Source of the DNA: Phytophthora hibernalis
Lineage: Eukaryota > Oomycota > Peronosporomycetes > Peronosporales > Peronosporaceae
Assembly: GCA_012656075.1 (NCBI GenBank)
Contig: JAAKBF010000300.1
Location: 62,001 to 126,000 of the forward strand
DNA length: 64,000 nucleotides
Direction: 5' to 3'
Part shown: positions 11,325 to 22,738 of the stretch, piece by piece
Layout of the letters: each line of letters begins with the position of its first letter
Numbering within the stretch: position 1 is the stretch's first letter
Notes under the pieces: model-generated
What the model was told of the DNA's origin: nothing
Databases searched by the model: none
The model's input: only the letters and a program-made list of their open reading frames with translations
Program-made: the position numbers and the translations under genes

Positions 11325-12131
11325 AAGGAGTACTATAATAAGGACTACTCAAAAATTTTACACGATTTTTATGATACTACATGTATTAATACATTGATCG
11401 ATATCTAATCGATCAATCACTCAAATTTTAACTGCATGTCTTCTAAGCGCTCGAATGAAACTTGGGATTGTACTGCTGAGAATGGCTTCGAAGGTCTTTG
11501 ATACTCTTCATCCGGGATATCTACGAGAAGCGACTTGGCGAAATCACTCTGAAGTGTTCCGACGGACGTCAATCAAGTGCAGGAACGCGATGGTAAAGCT
11601 CGGAGATCTTTTTGGCTAATACACGATGGTGGCATTCTTCAAACGCTGAAGTGGAAAATTTTCGATTACGCTGTTGAAGACTACCTGGCGAATGATTCTC
11701 GCTTGAAATTCCATCCAGGCCATGTGGATAAATTCGTCGAGAAGAAAGAAATGCCTTGACCGTTTGGAAGAAATGAAAAATCGGGAAAAGCGTTGTGGTG
11801 AATAGATCAAAGAGTAAATGACTCGGCAAGCTCTGCACCTGGAATTCTAACAGATCTTAGCTCACCACTGTCGAATATTACGATTGCCACATAAAAGTTT
11901 CAAGAATTTTTCGTGTTCTGCAAAATTTAAGTGTAGCGATACTACGAAGTACTTCATGAGGCAAAAGGTAGTTTTCCAACGCATTTGATGGCATATGGTT
12001 CTCTTCGGGTGAGGGGTATCTAACCGTGGTGATGATTTAAAAGGGTTCAGGACGAATCTAGTGCTCTTGACACGTTAAAATTCTGCTAACGTTACTGTTT
12101 CTTTTGCGAACGTGATACATGTTGTATCGTG
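11325..12131. other. Intergenic, no supported gene
   Basis: AT-rich, with a short palindromic stretch near 11385-11420 (TACATGTA-like and ATCGATATCTAATCGAT). The small frames at 11569-11838 overlap on both strands and show no domain. Confidence 0.5.
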
Positions 12132-12960
12132 TTAGTTAAGATGCTTCCAATTTTCGACCTGATCATCCAAGTCGTCAATTGACTTGAGCCTACCGCGCCT
12201 CCAAATTTTCGCTTCATTTAGCAGTTTTGCTGCTACGGCCCTGGTTGTCTCAACCTTCGTAGTCGCTTTGAGGATTCTCATCAAGGTGGTTCTGGTCGTA
12301 CCCGCCCCAACAGCGTCGATATGATTTCGTCTTCAGATTTTGGGTATCTCTCCTTGATCAAATTGGCGTATCCAACCCAGGCGTTGAATCTTGGGTCGGA
12401 AAGAAGGTCATCTGTTACCTTCAGATGAAGAAGGTGATACACGTCGGGTACAGATTCGATCCTGGACAGCCACAGGTAAAACTGACTACTCTGCAAATAC
12501 GTCGCCTTCATCTTGGTGTTTGCTTCGGTCTTAGCCATGGCAAGCATCTTCGCAACAAATTCATCGCCGTAATGAGTTACCAACGTCGCAATCAAACTCT
12601 GCTGATTTTCACGATTCTTCAATTGGTACGAAAACTTCTCCAACGTCTCAAATGTTGGGTCCTTTAGAAGCGATCCACGTCTTTGTCAAACTTAAGCAGC
12701 TTGAATACATCGTCCACAGAATACCCGCTGGCCGTCCAACGCTTGAACAGTTCTTTTTGTAATAATGCGGCGACTGCAGCCGTACCTAAAGTCGATTTAG
12801 CTTCTGCAAGCATTTTTGCTACCGCATCATCTCCGTAATGCGAGGTCAGCATTGACAGTAATGAGACCTCGTTATCGGGATTCTTCTGGTTGAACGCGGT
12901 ATTGTACTTGGTCCATGTCTGCGTGGTGCAGAAGAAAGAACAAGATAGATTAGACATCGC
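12132..12960 (-). pseudogene. LWY-type effector, 5'-truncated and frameshifted
   Basis: The minus-strand reading shows two tandem helical modules of the WY/LWY type (SMLTSHYGDDAVAKMLAEAK, then ELFKRWTASGYSVDDVFKLL, then LVTHYGDEFVAKMLAMAK and VPDVYHLLHLKVTDD), and a final segment ending DDQVENWKHLN at 12132. One-base shifts near 12660 and 12300 split it. There is no signal peptide or RxLR site: coding similarity stops near 12930-12960, just where sequence homologous to the Harbinger end begins. The 5' part was probably lost to that insertion or a linked deletion. Full-length proteins of this type are secreted and act inside plant cells. Confidence 0.8.
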
Positions 12961-13350
12961 TGCCACACCCACAGGCCTCCTCCTCCAGGAGAGCCGTACC
13001 TGTGCACGCACGCCGGCTTCTCCAACCTCGGGGGCGGCGAATCTTGAAATGAGAGGCCTGGACCGCGCGCGCGCGAAAATCGACTGCTGCCTTTGAAGAT
13101 CAGTCGAACTTCAATTCAAATCGAAGCTTGCCACTTAGAGGTTGTATTTAGTCATATAGTGAAAACAAGACGTATCTTTGGTACGGCTGCTCAATGAGGG
13201 TGGAATAAAAGCTGATAAACGGTGACCAAAGGAATTGTTTGGTCCGGGTGGGACCAAAGAATTCTCGTTTAATCGGGAAGTTTTATTCGACCTTTAATGC
13301 GCCCTATCCCTAGCGATTAAACCGTTTTATGTAGGTTTTGGAAGGCACCC
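12961..13350 (-). repeat. Truncated inverted copy of the Harbinger element's left end
   Basis: Read on the minus strand from 13350, this begins GGGTGCCTTCCAAAACC and then follows the right-hand element's first ~330 nt with gaps. Shared blocks include ACCAAACAATTCCTT, CCACCCTCAT and AGGCCTCTCATTTC in the same order as 13354-13690. It is therefore the end of a second element of the same family, in opposite orientation, cut off where the effector relic starts. Confidence 0.8.
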
Positions 13351-13364
13351 AATGGGTGCCTTCC
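13340..13364. repeat. Palindromic junction of two Harbinger ends
   Basis: GGAAGGCACCC, then AAT, then GGGTGCCTTCC: two inverted element ends separated only by the 3-bp AAT target sequence. Confidence 0.85.
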
Positions 13365-13379
13365 ATAACCCTACCAAAA
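13354..13379 (+). repeat. Harbinger left terminal inverted repeat
   Basis: Begins GGGTGCCTTCCATAACCC and is identical over 26 nt to the reverse complement of 19144-19169. The adjacent AAT at 13351-13353 matches the AAT after the right end. Confidence 0.9.
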
Positions 13380-13842
13380 TATTTGTATCACTCGAAGTGA
13401 AGTGCATTAAACCCCTCATAAAACACAGTGATAAAAAACGGATTGTTTGATGTGATCAAAATTTGGTCAGATCAAACAATTCCTTAAACGGTTTAATCAC
13501 ACCTTTTATACCACCCTCATCTTGCAACTGCATTAAAAAACATCTTGATGTGAGTATCGACATACATCTTCCGCTTATCTTGAGATTTCGTTTGAATCGA
13601 AGATGCGCGATCTTTGGGGGTGCCGCGCGCGAATCGAGAGCGCGAAATCAGCCGCCTGGGCGGGAAGGCCTCTCATTTCGAATCTTGCCGGCTCCCGAAG
13701 AAATCTGTCGTGTACCCGCGGCGCCTGTGAACGCGTACGGTCAGTCTTCCGCCTTATTGCGTTCGGTTTCTCTGACGAAGCTGTCGATTCTGTCCTCGTG
13801 TGTCGACGTCTAGGTCCCAGTCTCGCCCCGTTCGCACACCAT

Positions 13843-15420
13843 GCCTCTCCGCAACTTGAATCTGGTACATATCAGCTGTCAGCCGCTGCGGCCGCCTTAC
13901 GAATGCTGTCTGCGTTTTAGTCCGAGCTCCAGAACCGGTTAAGCGCATCCGGGGCCGCCCACGTCGAGTCCTCCGCTAAGGACCACAAGGTGCCAGCGGT
14001 ATCCAGTGGGCTCGCAAGCCCCGAGATCGTGCCAAGCAGTGCGTCCCTCCTGCCTTCTCCAAAGGTCCCCATCGCTGAGTTGTCGGAGTGTCGAAGCTCT
14101 GCTTTGATCAGCGATATCGAGGCAACGTCGGAACCTGAGGGGTCACGCAGAAAGAGACGCAAATCCACGTTCGACCTTCCAGTCTCGAAGAAGAAAAGAG
14201 TGTCACGTCCCCCGTCGACTCCTGAGCTGCCGCGTCTTCGGTCGGGCCCAATTGTGAGGCACCCTCGTGGGATTGAAGCTGCTACGATGGAAATCTTCTC
14301 TATCTCTGAATTCCGACTGGCTCCGCTCGGGTCTGTCGATGTCGCTGGCTCAAGCCAGTCCACGCTCACGGGGCCCTCGCTTCCTGCTTCGCCGTCGGTG
14401 TCCGAGGTCACTGACACGCCCGACACATTCTCTACGGGTACCAGCGACTCTCAAGCGTCGACGGTCGCCCCCTGGACACCGCAACGCACGAGTCCACCAC
14501 GAGCTCGACGGTACCGCTACACTGGTAACCAACCTGTGCCTACGTGGTTTTCCGAGGCCTTCGAATCAGACAGACATGATTCGGAGGCCCTTGCGATGAT
14601 CATGACGCCTCCACGGAACTCTCAAAACGAAACCGCGTCGGAGACTGCCAGCAGGATCTCGAGATCGGCGTCAATCCTGAGTTCTCCCGGGTTCACCGTC
14701 GTTGGCGACACGGCTCTGCGTTCAGCCAGAGACGATTGGCGCCCTGAAGTCTGGCCAGCTGAAGTCGAGTTCTTGCGGGCCCACTACAACCCGCGCAAGT
14801 GGAAATTTCCTGCTCAGAGTGCTGGAGTGCGGGGCGGCGTCGGAGGTGGTTGCACGGTCCGTTGCAACGTGGCCACATGCCTCAATGCTACGAGCGGACG
14901 CTTCTGCACCGCTTTCAAACTGCTCATTTGCAGGAACGTGCGGGAACGAGCTCCACAAGAGCAGCGCGCTGTCAATCTCCAGAAACGTACGCACTGGCAT
15001 GCGAGGTTTGACCGCCTCCGAGCCCATCCCAACAGGAGAGATCCTTGGGAGTACCTCGCGCACCTCCAGCCGCCGGCCAAGAATGCTCCTGTGAACGATG
15101 GCTACCGTATGCACCTCAAGACGGGGACCACGGGCAATAAATACGTCGGTATCGACGCGTTGAAGTGCGGCGGCAAACTCCGTTTGATGAACCACGCGTG
15201 CAACCCAGCCGCGAGGTTCCACGAGGTGCAAACGGGCAGAGACTTGACGGTGGTTGCTGTGACGATCCGAGACGTCTTACCAGGCGAAGAGGTGCCGTCT
15301 CCTACGGAGATCACCTCTGGTTCGTTTGTCGATGCGGTTGGTGGGGCTGCCAACACCGAGACTTGCAGCATCTGCCGAACACTGGAGTTCCACAGTGCGT
15401 GATGGAGTCTATAGGAGGTG
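13843..15420 (+). pseudogene. SET-domain gene, copy B (transposon cargo), frameshifted
   Basis: A long Ser/Pro-rich N-terminus contains a basic patch (KRRKSTFDLPVSKKKR, a likely nuclear localisation signal). An AT-hook-like KRIRGRPRR can be read in another frame near 13940. A Cys-rich pre-SET segment follows (CNVATCLNATSGRFC near 14860, then NCSFAGTCGNE), then the SET start (RNVRTGMRGLTASEPIPTG), the core (YVGIDALKCGGKLRLMNHAC near 15150), the end of SET (SYGDHLWFVC) and post-SET CRCG..GC. These features are those of AWS/SET/post-SET histone lysine methyltransferases. One-base shifts near 14925, 15050 and 15292 break an otherwise well-kept protein. The 5' start is uncertain; the ATG at 13843 is only a candidate. 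Confidence 0.75.
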
Positions 15421-15706
15421 GAAGACGTACGCTACCTTCCAAGTTCGCTCACACTGCCCCCGCGTCCTCGCTACACCTATCTGCAAGTATGAGCTGTGTA
15501 CACGTAGTGTGTAGCGATCTTCTGGCAAGGTTTTATTTCGTTGCAGTTACATACACAAAAGTTAAGATGTTCAGCTCAACCCGAGGTTTTTGCACGTGAA
15601 AAAGCTTTCTCTCCCATTCTTCAACAGGAATTCTGCAACAGAGAGCGCTACGGCGGGGTTTCTCCGTCTATCTGCGAACGGAGAACTACTACAGAGCCCT
15701 CCAGAG

Positions 15707-17440
15707 ATGTCAAGGGTGCGTTTTGGTTGCTGCCCAGGTGTCGTACGAGTGTGTACTCACTAGTGTGTTGTTTCACTTCTACTTAATACATACACAGCGC
15801 GGTCGCAGGAGCGGCTACAAAAACTTCTCGCTGGCAGAGCAGTTGCTCTTGTGTAGAATTGCCGAGCGCATTTGCCCTCTAGGCAAAAATATGTGGGAGC
15901 AGGTGTCCCAGGACTACAACAGTCGGCGACCTCGTCGCACGACCGATCGAGACTATGAATCGCTTCGGCGTAAGTTCAGGCATTTGTACGCTCAGAAGAT
16001 GCCGACTGGGATCAATGGCGAGATCCCCCGAGGAAAAGCCCATACTGTGGGCTCACAAGATTCAGAAAGCAATCGAAGAGAAGGCCGGCGTGCACACGTC
16101 GCACGACGGCTCGGACCGCGGAGACGACGACGACGAGCTTCTTCAACAGGTGAAGGAGGTGACGACACCCGCTGTCAACGGCAACCGCGCCCCCACCCAG
16201 CAGGAGCTCTCGGCGGACGAAGAGGATGAGTCCTCACCAGAAGAAGACGCCAACCCAGCGTCCGAGGAAAATGCAGAAGAAGAAGCCAGCGTGGACGCCG
16301 CCCAGGAGGAGTCGACCTTCGTAGTGAGTGAAGACTCGCGCGAGCAAGTGGGATCTAGAGCAGAGAGCTCCGAGAGCCAGACCACAGCGAGCTTCGGTTC
16401 GGTGGCCACCTTCAACGGGATGCTGCCTGTGAAATTCGCACAGGATGTGGATGACTGGCACTACGGTGACGGTGAGCCAGCCGAAGACGAGGGTGCCGAT
16501 TCTCAAGCCCAGACCGATGAAAACAGCCAGGGCATGACAACATCGGGCGGGACATCGAGGAGATTGTCCTCGGGTAGTTCAGCACGTGTAGGAGCAGGAC
16601 CTGCGATCTCCGTCGTCGAAGACGTGGAGGTGACGGACGCTAGTGGACCTACTTCTACACCTACGGGTTCGAAGACATCACGCGCCGCCGGGCGTCCGCG
16701 TAGATCTGCACCAAAGGCCGTGCCTTCGATAACTACACTGACGGGGCCCTTACTAGCGCGAGACCCAGACAACGCGGGCGCGGACGCCGAGGAGTCCGAA
16801 AAACACAAGCGCCTCTCTTCAGCTAGCAACAGACTGGGCGGGCGGGACCTCCGGATTCTACGAGATAACTTTGAAGACATGGGGGCCGTCCAAGCACACA
16901 AAGGATAAACGACCAGCGTCAGAGATGGGGAACTCTTCTACTTTCGTCAATTCAAAACGTGTACGCGCCAAGAAGCGACTAGACTCTATCGAAAAGGAGC
17001 TGGCTTCTGCAGAGGCTAAACAAAACGACGCGGCCTCTGAGATGATGATGTTGTTGGTGTTCTTCCGAGAAGAAGGCGACAGGAAAGCAGAAGCAGAAGA
17101 GAGACGTCGGCGAGATGATCGCGAGGAACGTCGCGCTGCAGAACAGAAGGAACGATAAGAAAAGCCGCTACCGAGAGGCAGGATAAAGAAGACCGGGAGC
17201 GTATCCGACGAGAAGACGCAATAGCGGCGAAGACGAAGCACGAACAGGCCATGCAGATAGAGAGACTGCGCCTCGAGGAGATCGCGCGTAAATCAGCCGC
17301 AGACCGGATTTAAAAACGACGTAGAGACAGCTGAAAGCCGTAGACGCTTCGAGGAGCGGTTAGAGCTTGACCGTGCCGAGGCGCGTCAGCGCCATGAACA
17401 GATACTGATACTCATATCGATCATGATGGCGAAGAAGTAG
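15707..17440 (+). pseudogene. Myb/SANT-like Harbinger accessory gene, frameshifted
   Basis: ATG at 15707 with a three-codon first exon (MSR), then an 82-nt intron (15716-15797), then RGRRSGYKNFSLAEQLLLC and a Trp/Leu-rich Myb/SANT-like fold (MWEQVSQDYNSRRPR, ESLRRKFRHLYAQK). A long acidic, Ser-rich middle follows, then a Lys/Arg/Glu coiled coil ending in EQILILISIMMAKK at 17440. In Harbinger elements this type of protein helps nuclear import and DNA binding of the transposase (known for the family). Frame changes near 16036, 16870, 17155 and 17215-17310 disable it. It converges on the transposase gene, about 60 nt away. Confidence 0.75.
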
Positions 17441-17500
17441 GAGTTGGACGAGAAAGCGGGCGTACTCAAGCTCGAGCAAAATGTAATACACGTATCATCT

Positions 17501-18906
17501 TCATGGTTCACTATACATTCTGTCCTCGGGTCCATGCACGAACGTCGTGCGAACCTCTCTTATTCCTACGGTGCGAACTCTGTAGTTCACAAGTCTGAAC
17601 AAATTGTCTAATCTCTGCTGTCTCCTGTCCTTGTCGTACGGCAGGGGCATGAGCAACCTGTGGAAAACCTTTTCCACCTGTGGAAAACCTTTTCCACAGA
17701 TCCCATGCCCATTCGGCAGACTGGCGTATTGAAGTAATTGCGGAAGATAGATCCTTGGCAAATCGGCGAACGGATGGGACCAGGCGATTCAGGTCGCCGT
17801 GCGTCATTATCCTGTCCGTCATATCTCCAGCGCACGGGAAGGCACTGTCCGCCACAATTCCATACCGAGAGTCTGGATTCAGTCGTAAGTCTGCCAATCT
17901 CCGCCGAAAATCTAAACTCGTATCGCCATCATTCCAGCTGCCTGGGCGATTGTGTTTGGCCCACACAATTAGCCCGTCAGCTGAAAAACATAAAGTACCC
18001 GTGACAAATACGTTATGAAGCCATCCGTTGTAATGTGCATTCTGCACGTCGATGTTGGAGGGCTGTTGTACCTGCAAGAAACAAATACAAACACGACGTA
18101 AGACTCAGTACAATAACAATAACTTAAAGTAGATAATAACGTACTCGATAATTTTTCCCGTCGAGAAGGCCCCATGTGAAAATCAACATGGGCTGCCTCA
18201 AAGAAATTAGCTGTGACAAAGCTTTCTGGCGTGCTGGAGAGGGCCACACAATACGGACGGGCGAGAATCCCCTCAGCGCAGACGCCATAGCAGTCTCGGC
18301 CGAGTTTAGAACTCTAAACAGGGTTGAAGGAGGCGTCCCAAACTGCTGACACAACTGGCCTCTGTGCATGCTCCCCACATAGAAGGCAAGCAGCAACCCC
18401 AACACTTGATGGTGGTGGTGGAGCTTCAGAGGACGGCCACCGGTCGGACTGTACAGTATAATGGGAAATGAGGCGCGAAGCGCTGTAGGAGGCGATGGAA
18501 GGATGCTCTGTATAGATAACAGCCACACATGAATACGTTTAGAGACAAAGCTTAACCCCCAGAGTACTCACCCTTACCGTGTAAGTCTTGCTAAAACGTT
18601 TTTGTCGGTCCCGTGTTCCCATGTCTCCATCCACGGAGAGCTCTCCGGGGTCTTGAGGCAGTGCAGAGTTACGTAATGGCGCATACGCACCGCTCACCGC
18701 CACTCCCAGCGCAGTCGCTCTGCTCTCACTCGCTCACGAAGATCATCAAGAGATGGACCCTCTGCCGTCTCCTTGAAGACGCGCATAGCATTAACAGCGG
18801 TATCAAGCCTTCGGTCATGGTCGTTCTCTGTCTTAAGGGCGAAGTTTGGGGGATCCTGCGAGAAGATCGGCAGCGAGTTGCAGCGAAAGGGGCGGCGTGA
18901 TTTCAC
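17501..18906 (-). pseudogene. HARBI1-like DDE transposase, broken
   Basis: Exon 1 (about 18906-18575) gives a helical leader (LDDLRERVRAERLRWEW), interrupted by a stop. Exon 2 carries the helix-turn-helix-like segment GSMHRGQLCQQFGTPPSTLF and ends GLLDGKNYR. An intron (18144-18072, GT..AG) then leads to VQQPSNIDVQNAHYNGWLHN, GIVADSAFPC (second acidic site) and the C-terminal LPLPYDKDRRQQRLDNLFRL and NYRVRTVGIREVRT. The normal join near 17660-17700 (SAEWAWGMGSVEKVFHRL) is disrupted by a 20-bp tandem duplication. The protein would cut the 26-bp terminal repeats in the nucleus. It is assigned to IS5/PIF-Harbinger by overall motif order. Confidence 0.85.
17657..17696. repeat. 20-bp tandem duplication inside the transposase
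   Basis: CCTGTGGAAAACCTTTTCCA occurs twice in a row; each unit contains the near-palindrome GTGGAAAA/TTTTCCAC. Twenty bases is not a multiple of three, so the duplication itself shifts the frame. Confidence 0.9.
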
Positions 18907-19143
18907 GCCTTGCCATATCCTTATTTTTGCTTTCAGTTTTCAGATTTATATCCCACTTCGAATCGCCCCACACGACATCGAATAGTTTATTTAGGTCGGT
19001 TACACAAAAGAAGACAATACCAGTCGTCCGCAGCTTCGTTTTAAGGACGGTTTCGGTAGTCGTTTTTCGGGCCCGAGTTTGGTGATGTTTTTTATCGGAC
19101 AAGTGTGGCCCTCAAAACAGTCATTAAAAAACCGACTAAAAAG

Positions 19144-19169
19144 TTTTGGTAGGGTTATGGAAGGCACCC
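19144..19169 (-). repeat. Harbinger right terminal inverted repeat
   Basis: Perfect inverted match to 13354-13379, followed by AAT at 19170-19172. Confidence 0.9.
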
Positions 19170-19336
19170 AATGGGGGATTTAGAATATAAAGACATCCAC
19201 TTTGAAAAGTATCGCAGGACAGTCTAAACGTGGAACGAGAAGTGGCCGTTTTAGACGTGAAAACGTTCGTGGCCTGTTTCCAAACCCGAGAGAACCATAG
19301 CATATTGATTCGCCCCAACCAACGACTGTACATGCC

Positions 19337-21166
19337 ATGGGAATTGTGCCTCAACTTGAATGGGCCCATTCTGCTGAAAGATCTAAATCGCGAGGTTTAA
19401 CGCGCCAAATTTTGCTGTCATCTCGCCAGCTCGCATCGAGCATTCTTACTCAAGACTATGAATTTGTTGCTCTGGAGCTAAGTCGTCCGGCATTTATTCT
19501 TGTGTGGGTCGTTGTCATGGTAGCACATTTGCTTTGTGCTCTTTTTCTTGTCATCTCTGGTTTGGCGTATTCGTTTTTGACAAGTCCCATCATGACGTAT
19601 TTTGCTCACATCTGGTCGCCTGCAGGAAATGATCATTATGGAGTTTTCGCGTTGGTTTTTGGATTTCTGGGAGCTCTTCATGGCCTTCGAGTGCTGCAAT
19701 GTGTCTATCGATCGATACGAGAGCAGCGGCTAGTTTTCAAACGGCCTATTAGGAGGCGGCTACCTAAACCTCTTGGATTTAGTCTCCTCTCTGGCAGCAT
19801 GAAAAAGGTGTTCCCGGGACTAAGCACACATCAGAAAAATGATCACAGTCGTCACTGGCGTCTCGTTAATTCAGTAAAACTGGGTTGGCATCTCCTCTTT
19901 TCTCCAAGTGGACTTTTGGAGCAGAAGGTCGGCACTTCCTTACCATTTTCCTGATACGAGAGATCGTGGAAGTGTCCACACAGACATATCAAGCATATCG
20001 ATTTAGTCTCTTTTACCTCGAGTGTGGCTCAACGACTTTGCAGTGGCTCTGCTGGTCATTAACTGCTGGTCGACGTCAGCTGTGCATCATTTTCTCCGTA
20101 AATGTCCGACGTTGGAACGGGTATTCGCACTCTTTGTGGACGTGTTCATTTCCATTGCGATGATTATAGGGTTCCGGTCGTGCTGTTTGCACGATATGTA
20201 GCAGCTTTCGACATTAATCACCAACGATTCAATTTCTCGGTCTCGCTGTATGAACCAACCTTCGTGGCAGTACTGATACTAGATACCAAGTTAATACTTG
20301 CGACTGGATTCATGGATTTCGTCGCGAAACTGATCCCACACGGTGCAATCTACATGTCCCTCGTCAGTATAAGCGGACTTGTTGTTCGAAAGCACAACAA
20401 AAGTCCAACTTCACAGAAATTAACATCGGTACCGGTCCAGAACATCACTAAACTGCCCAGGAGCATCGGAAATTCACGTGTAGGGACGAACGTTTCGTCA
20501 AACACTGATCACAAACACGTTGGGCCAGCGAGCACGGCCATGAAAATGATTTTTGTTAGTGGGGTGTGGTCGTTCTTACCCTCCATCTCCATGCCAAGTT
20601 TCTATCGCAATCTTCTGCTTTAAATGGATGTCGAGCATCAACACGTCCATGGCTTATGGATCGGGTGGCTTGCTCAACTTTGGTTGTCGATTGCCATAAG
20701 CAGGGCACATCATCCGTGGATGAAACAATTTTCGAGCAGATTGATGCTTCAGTTTTGAGTACGCTTTCACTCATCCAGTGCCCCGCGTTGTCCATGCCAT
20801 CAGCACTGCTACAGTTTAAAAACCTTGTTCGTCTTGAGACTTTACCAGATTTGTCGAACATATTGCGAGGTCAAACACTTCAGTCTCGAATTGAACGATA
20901 ACCCGCTCCACGAGCTGCCAGGAATCTTAGATCCGTCGTATTTTATTGAGAGATTATACCTCCAAGGAACAAACATTTCGACACTACCTGCGTGGACACA
21001 GACGCAAGTTCTGAAAGAAATCTACATGCACGGTACGCCATATTGCGCAAGTACCTCGCCTGAATTTCTGCAGGACAAAGTTATTTGCAATGACCTACCC
21101 ACTGAGAATCCGAACCTGGAGCTACCATACAACTGGTTCGACTCAATGTATGCCTACAGTGAGTGA
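19337..21166 (+). pseudogene. Membrane/leucine-rich-repeat gene, relic 1
   Basis: The first frame (19337-19954) has hydrophobic spans (FILVWVVVMVAHLLCALFLV; then YGVFALVFGFLGALHGLRVL). Shifted frames continue with FLTIFLIREIVEVSTQTYQA near 19945, a membrane stretch near 20150, then leucine-rich repeats (ALLQFKNLVRLE near 20815; NPLHELPGIL and GTNISTLPAW up to 21000) and a short tail ending at 21166. This layout (several membrane spans, then a few LRRs) recurs in an oomycete family of unknown function. A related relic lies at 41.7-42.9 kb. At least four frame changes rule out a full product. Confidence 0.65.
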
Positions 21167-22007
21167 GTAATACACCGTAAAGTCCTGATTTGTAACTTTA
21201 GATGATTGGGGACATTATCGCTTTTCGTTTTCTTCGTGAGGTACATTCTTTTCACTGAACTTCTTTGTCTAACGACGAAGGGGATTATCGCTGCCATACA
21301 GAAGCTCATGACCACAATAACAGAACCAGCTTGCAGTTTGGTTCAGTAAAAACAGGACTCTCTTATTATTGCTGTATGACCTTACACTCGGCCCAACGGA
21401 TGTTAATATACATGCATCTTCACCGTTAGATATACTGTATGCTGCAATTGGACTCACTGCACGGCAGGTCGCTTTTTGCAATATGTCGTTTCGAACCACC
21501 AACGCGCTTTCAATGTCTTCCAATCCACTACATGTATATTCAAAAATATTTTAAAGCATAATACTTGAATATCAATCCTTGTTGCTAACTCAAGCAGTAA
21601 GTACAGGTAAAATTATCTGTAGATTTTTTTAGTAGAGTTTGCCGAATATTTTTAGTTTGATAATAATTTGCACTTCAGCCCCAACTACATGTAAGTACAT
21701 GTACTTTGAATCAAACTTGCGCAACATCAAATGAAATTTAAAATTTGGTGCAGAACTGCGAATCTATGACGTCCAATCGAGTTATGTACCGGTAGGCATT
21801 ACGCGCTGATTACAGGGCCTTTAGCAACGTTGATGCATATTGAGCCAGTTTTACAGGTTCCGTCCCCATACAGCAATTAGAGCTTGCGTATTGGCTGATA
21901 GTTTGCAACCTCATCCCCGAGTCATCACTTTCAATTTTTCTCGTCGAGGGAGATCACAACCAACCCACTTGGACACGTTAGTTTCGCCTTCACCACACAC
22001 ATTCGCC
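21167..22007. other. AT-rich intergenic region and effector 5' flank
   Basis: No gene is supported. Contains TACATGTA palindromes near 21690. The last ~170 nt are the 5' flank of the following effector copy and include TGAGCCAGTTTT, which resembles the flank at 27.2 kb. Confidence 0.5.
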
Positions 22008-22738
22008 ATGCGTTTCCTTTTGTATTGCTGATGACGGGATTCGTCTTCATCGCCAGCACCAATGCCTTGGTGATCAACGGTCGGTCAATCACCGACGAAG
22101 ATAAGCACAAAAGGCTATTTCACGTCAACAAACCGCCCAACGAAGAAGAGAGAGGAATCATTACGAGTATCAAAATGACGGTGAAAACGTCGTACTGGGC
22201 TCAAAAGGAAAGACCGATGACTTCGTTAAGAAGGCGCTGAAACTGGACGGACTGACAGAAGATGTCATGAAAACTAAACCGCTGTACAAATATTACCTGA
22301 AGTATCTGTACAAGGCTGAAGGGGTCGACATGGACAAGTTGGTGCTTCGTAAGATGAACCCGACGACATTTTTGGACGATTTGGGGCTGGGTTGGATGTC
22401 TGCCACTCAGCGGGAGGAGAGCGCAGCGTTTACGACCTACGAGCGGTACGCGAGAAAGTATGACAGCATGGTCTATCACTCTGGGTATCCGGTCTACAAA
22501 CCAAAGACTGACGCAGAGATGGATGCCTTGCTGATGGTATGGGCGAAGGCTGACAGGCCTGAATCCTACGTTCTCAAACGGTTGGGTATCTACGATGAGA
22601 ATAACAGATATCTCGATTATCATTACAAACGAATGATGTCGCGTTACCCGACCAGAACGGAGATCAAGAACCACAAGAATTACAATCAATTTAAGACGTT
22701 CGGTTCGAGGCTTACAGGAAGAAATACTTCTGGGGATG
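22008..22738 (+). pseudogene. RxLR-family effector copy 1, frameshifted
   Basis: ATG at 22008 opens a signal peptide (MRFLLYC) that is shifted out of frame by one missing base in a TTTT run. The following frame gives LLMTGFVFIASTNALVI, a degenerate RxLR site (HKRLFH) and a strong EEERG dEER site near 22145. After a second one-base shift near 22207 the body reads LKLDGLTEDVMK, YLKYLYKAEGVDMD and AFTTYERYARKYDSMVY, and a third shift lies near 22705. The end is expected at 22738. Related copies lie at 24.4, 27.4, 29.3 and 52.7 kb. Products of this type are secreted and enter plant cells. Confidence 0.75.

Larger units (their letters stand above)
13354..19169. mobile_element. PIF/Harbinger transposon carrying a SET-domain gene
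   Basis: The left end (13354-13379) and right end (19144-19169) are perfect 26-bp inverted repeats beginning GGGTGCCTTCC. AAT flanks both sides (13351-13353 and 19170-19172), the 3-bp target duplication expected of PIF/Harbinger. Inside are a SET-domain gene (plus strand), a Myb/SANT-like gene (plus) and a HARBI1-type DDE transposase (minus). The last two are the usual two-gene Harbinger set. The SET gene lies between the left end and the Myb gene, and its 5' flank is also present in the neighbouring truncated copy, which argues that it belongs to the element. All three genes carry frameshifts or stops. Confidence 0.8.

Noticed and set aside
13193..13526. A separate 330-bp foldback MITE spanning 13352
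   Set aside because: The inverted similarity is better explained as two ends of the same Harbinger family meeting head-to-head, since it extends out to about 13030 and 13690 and the right arm has its partner end at 19144-19169.
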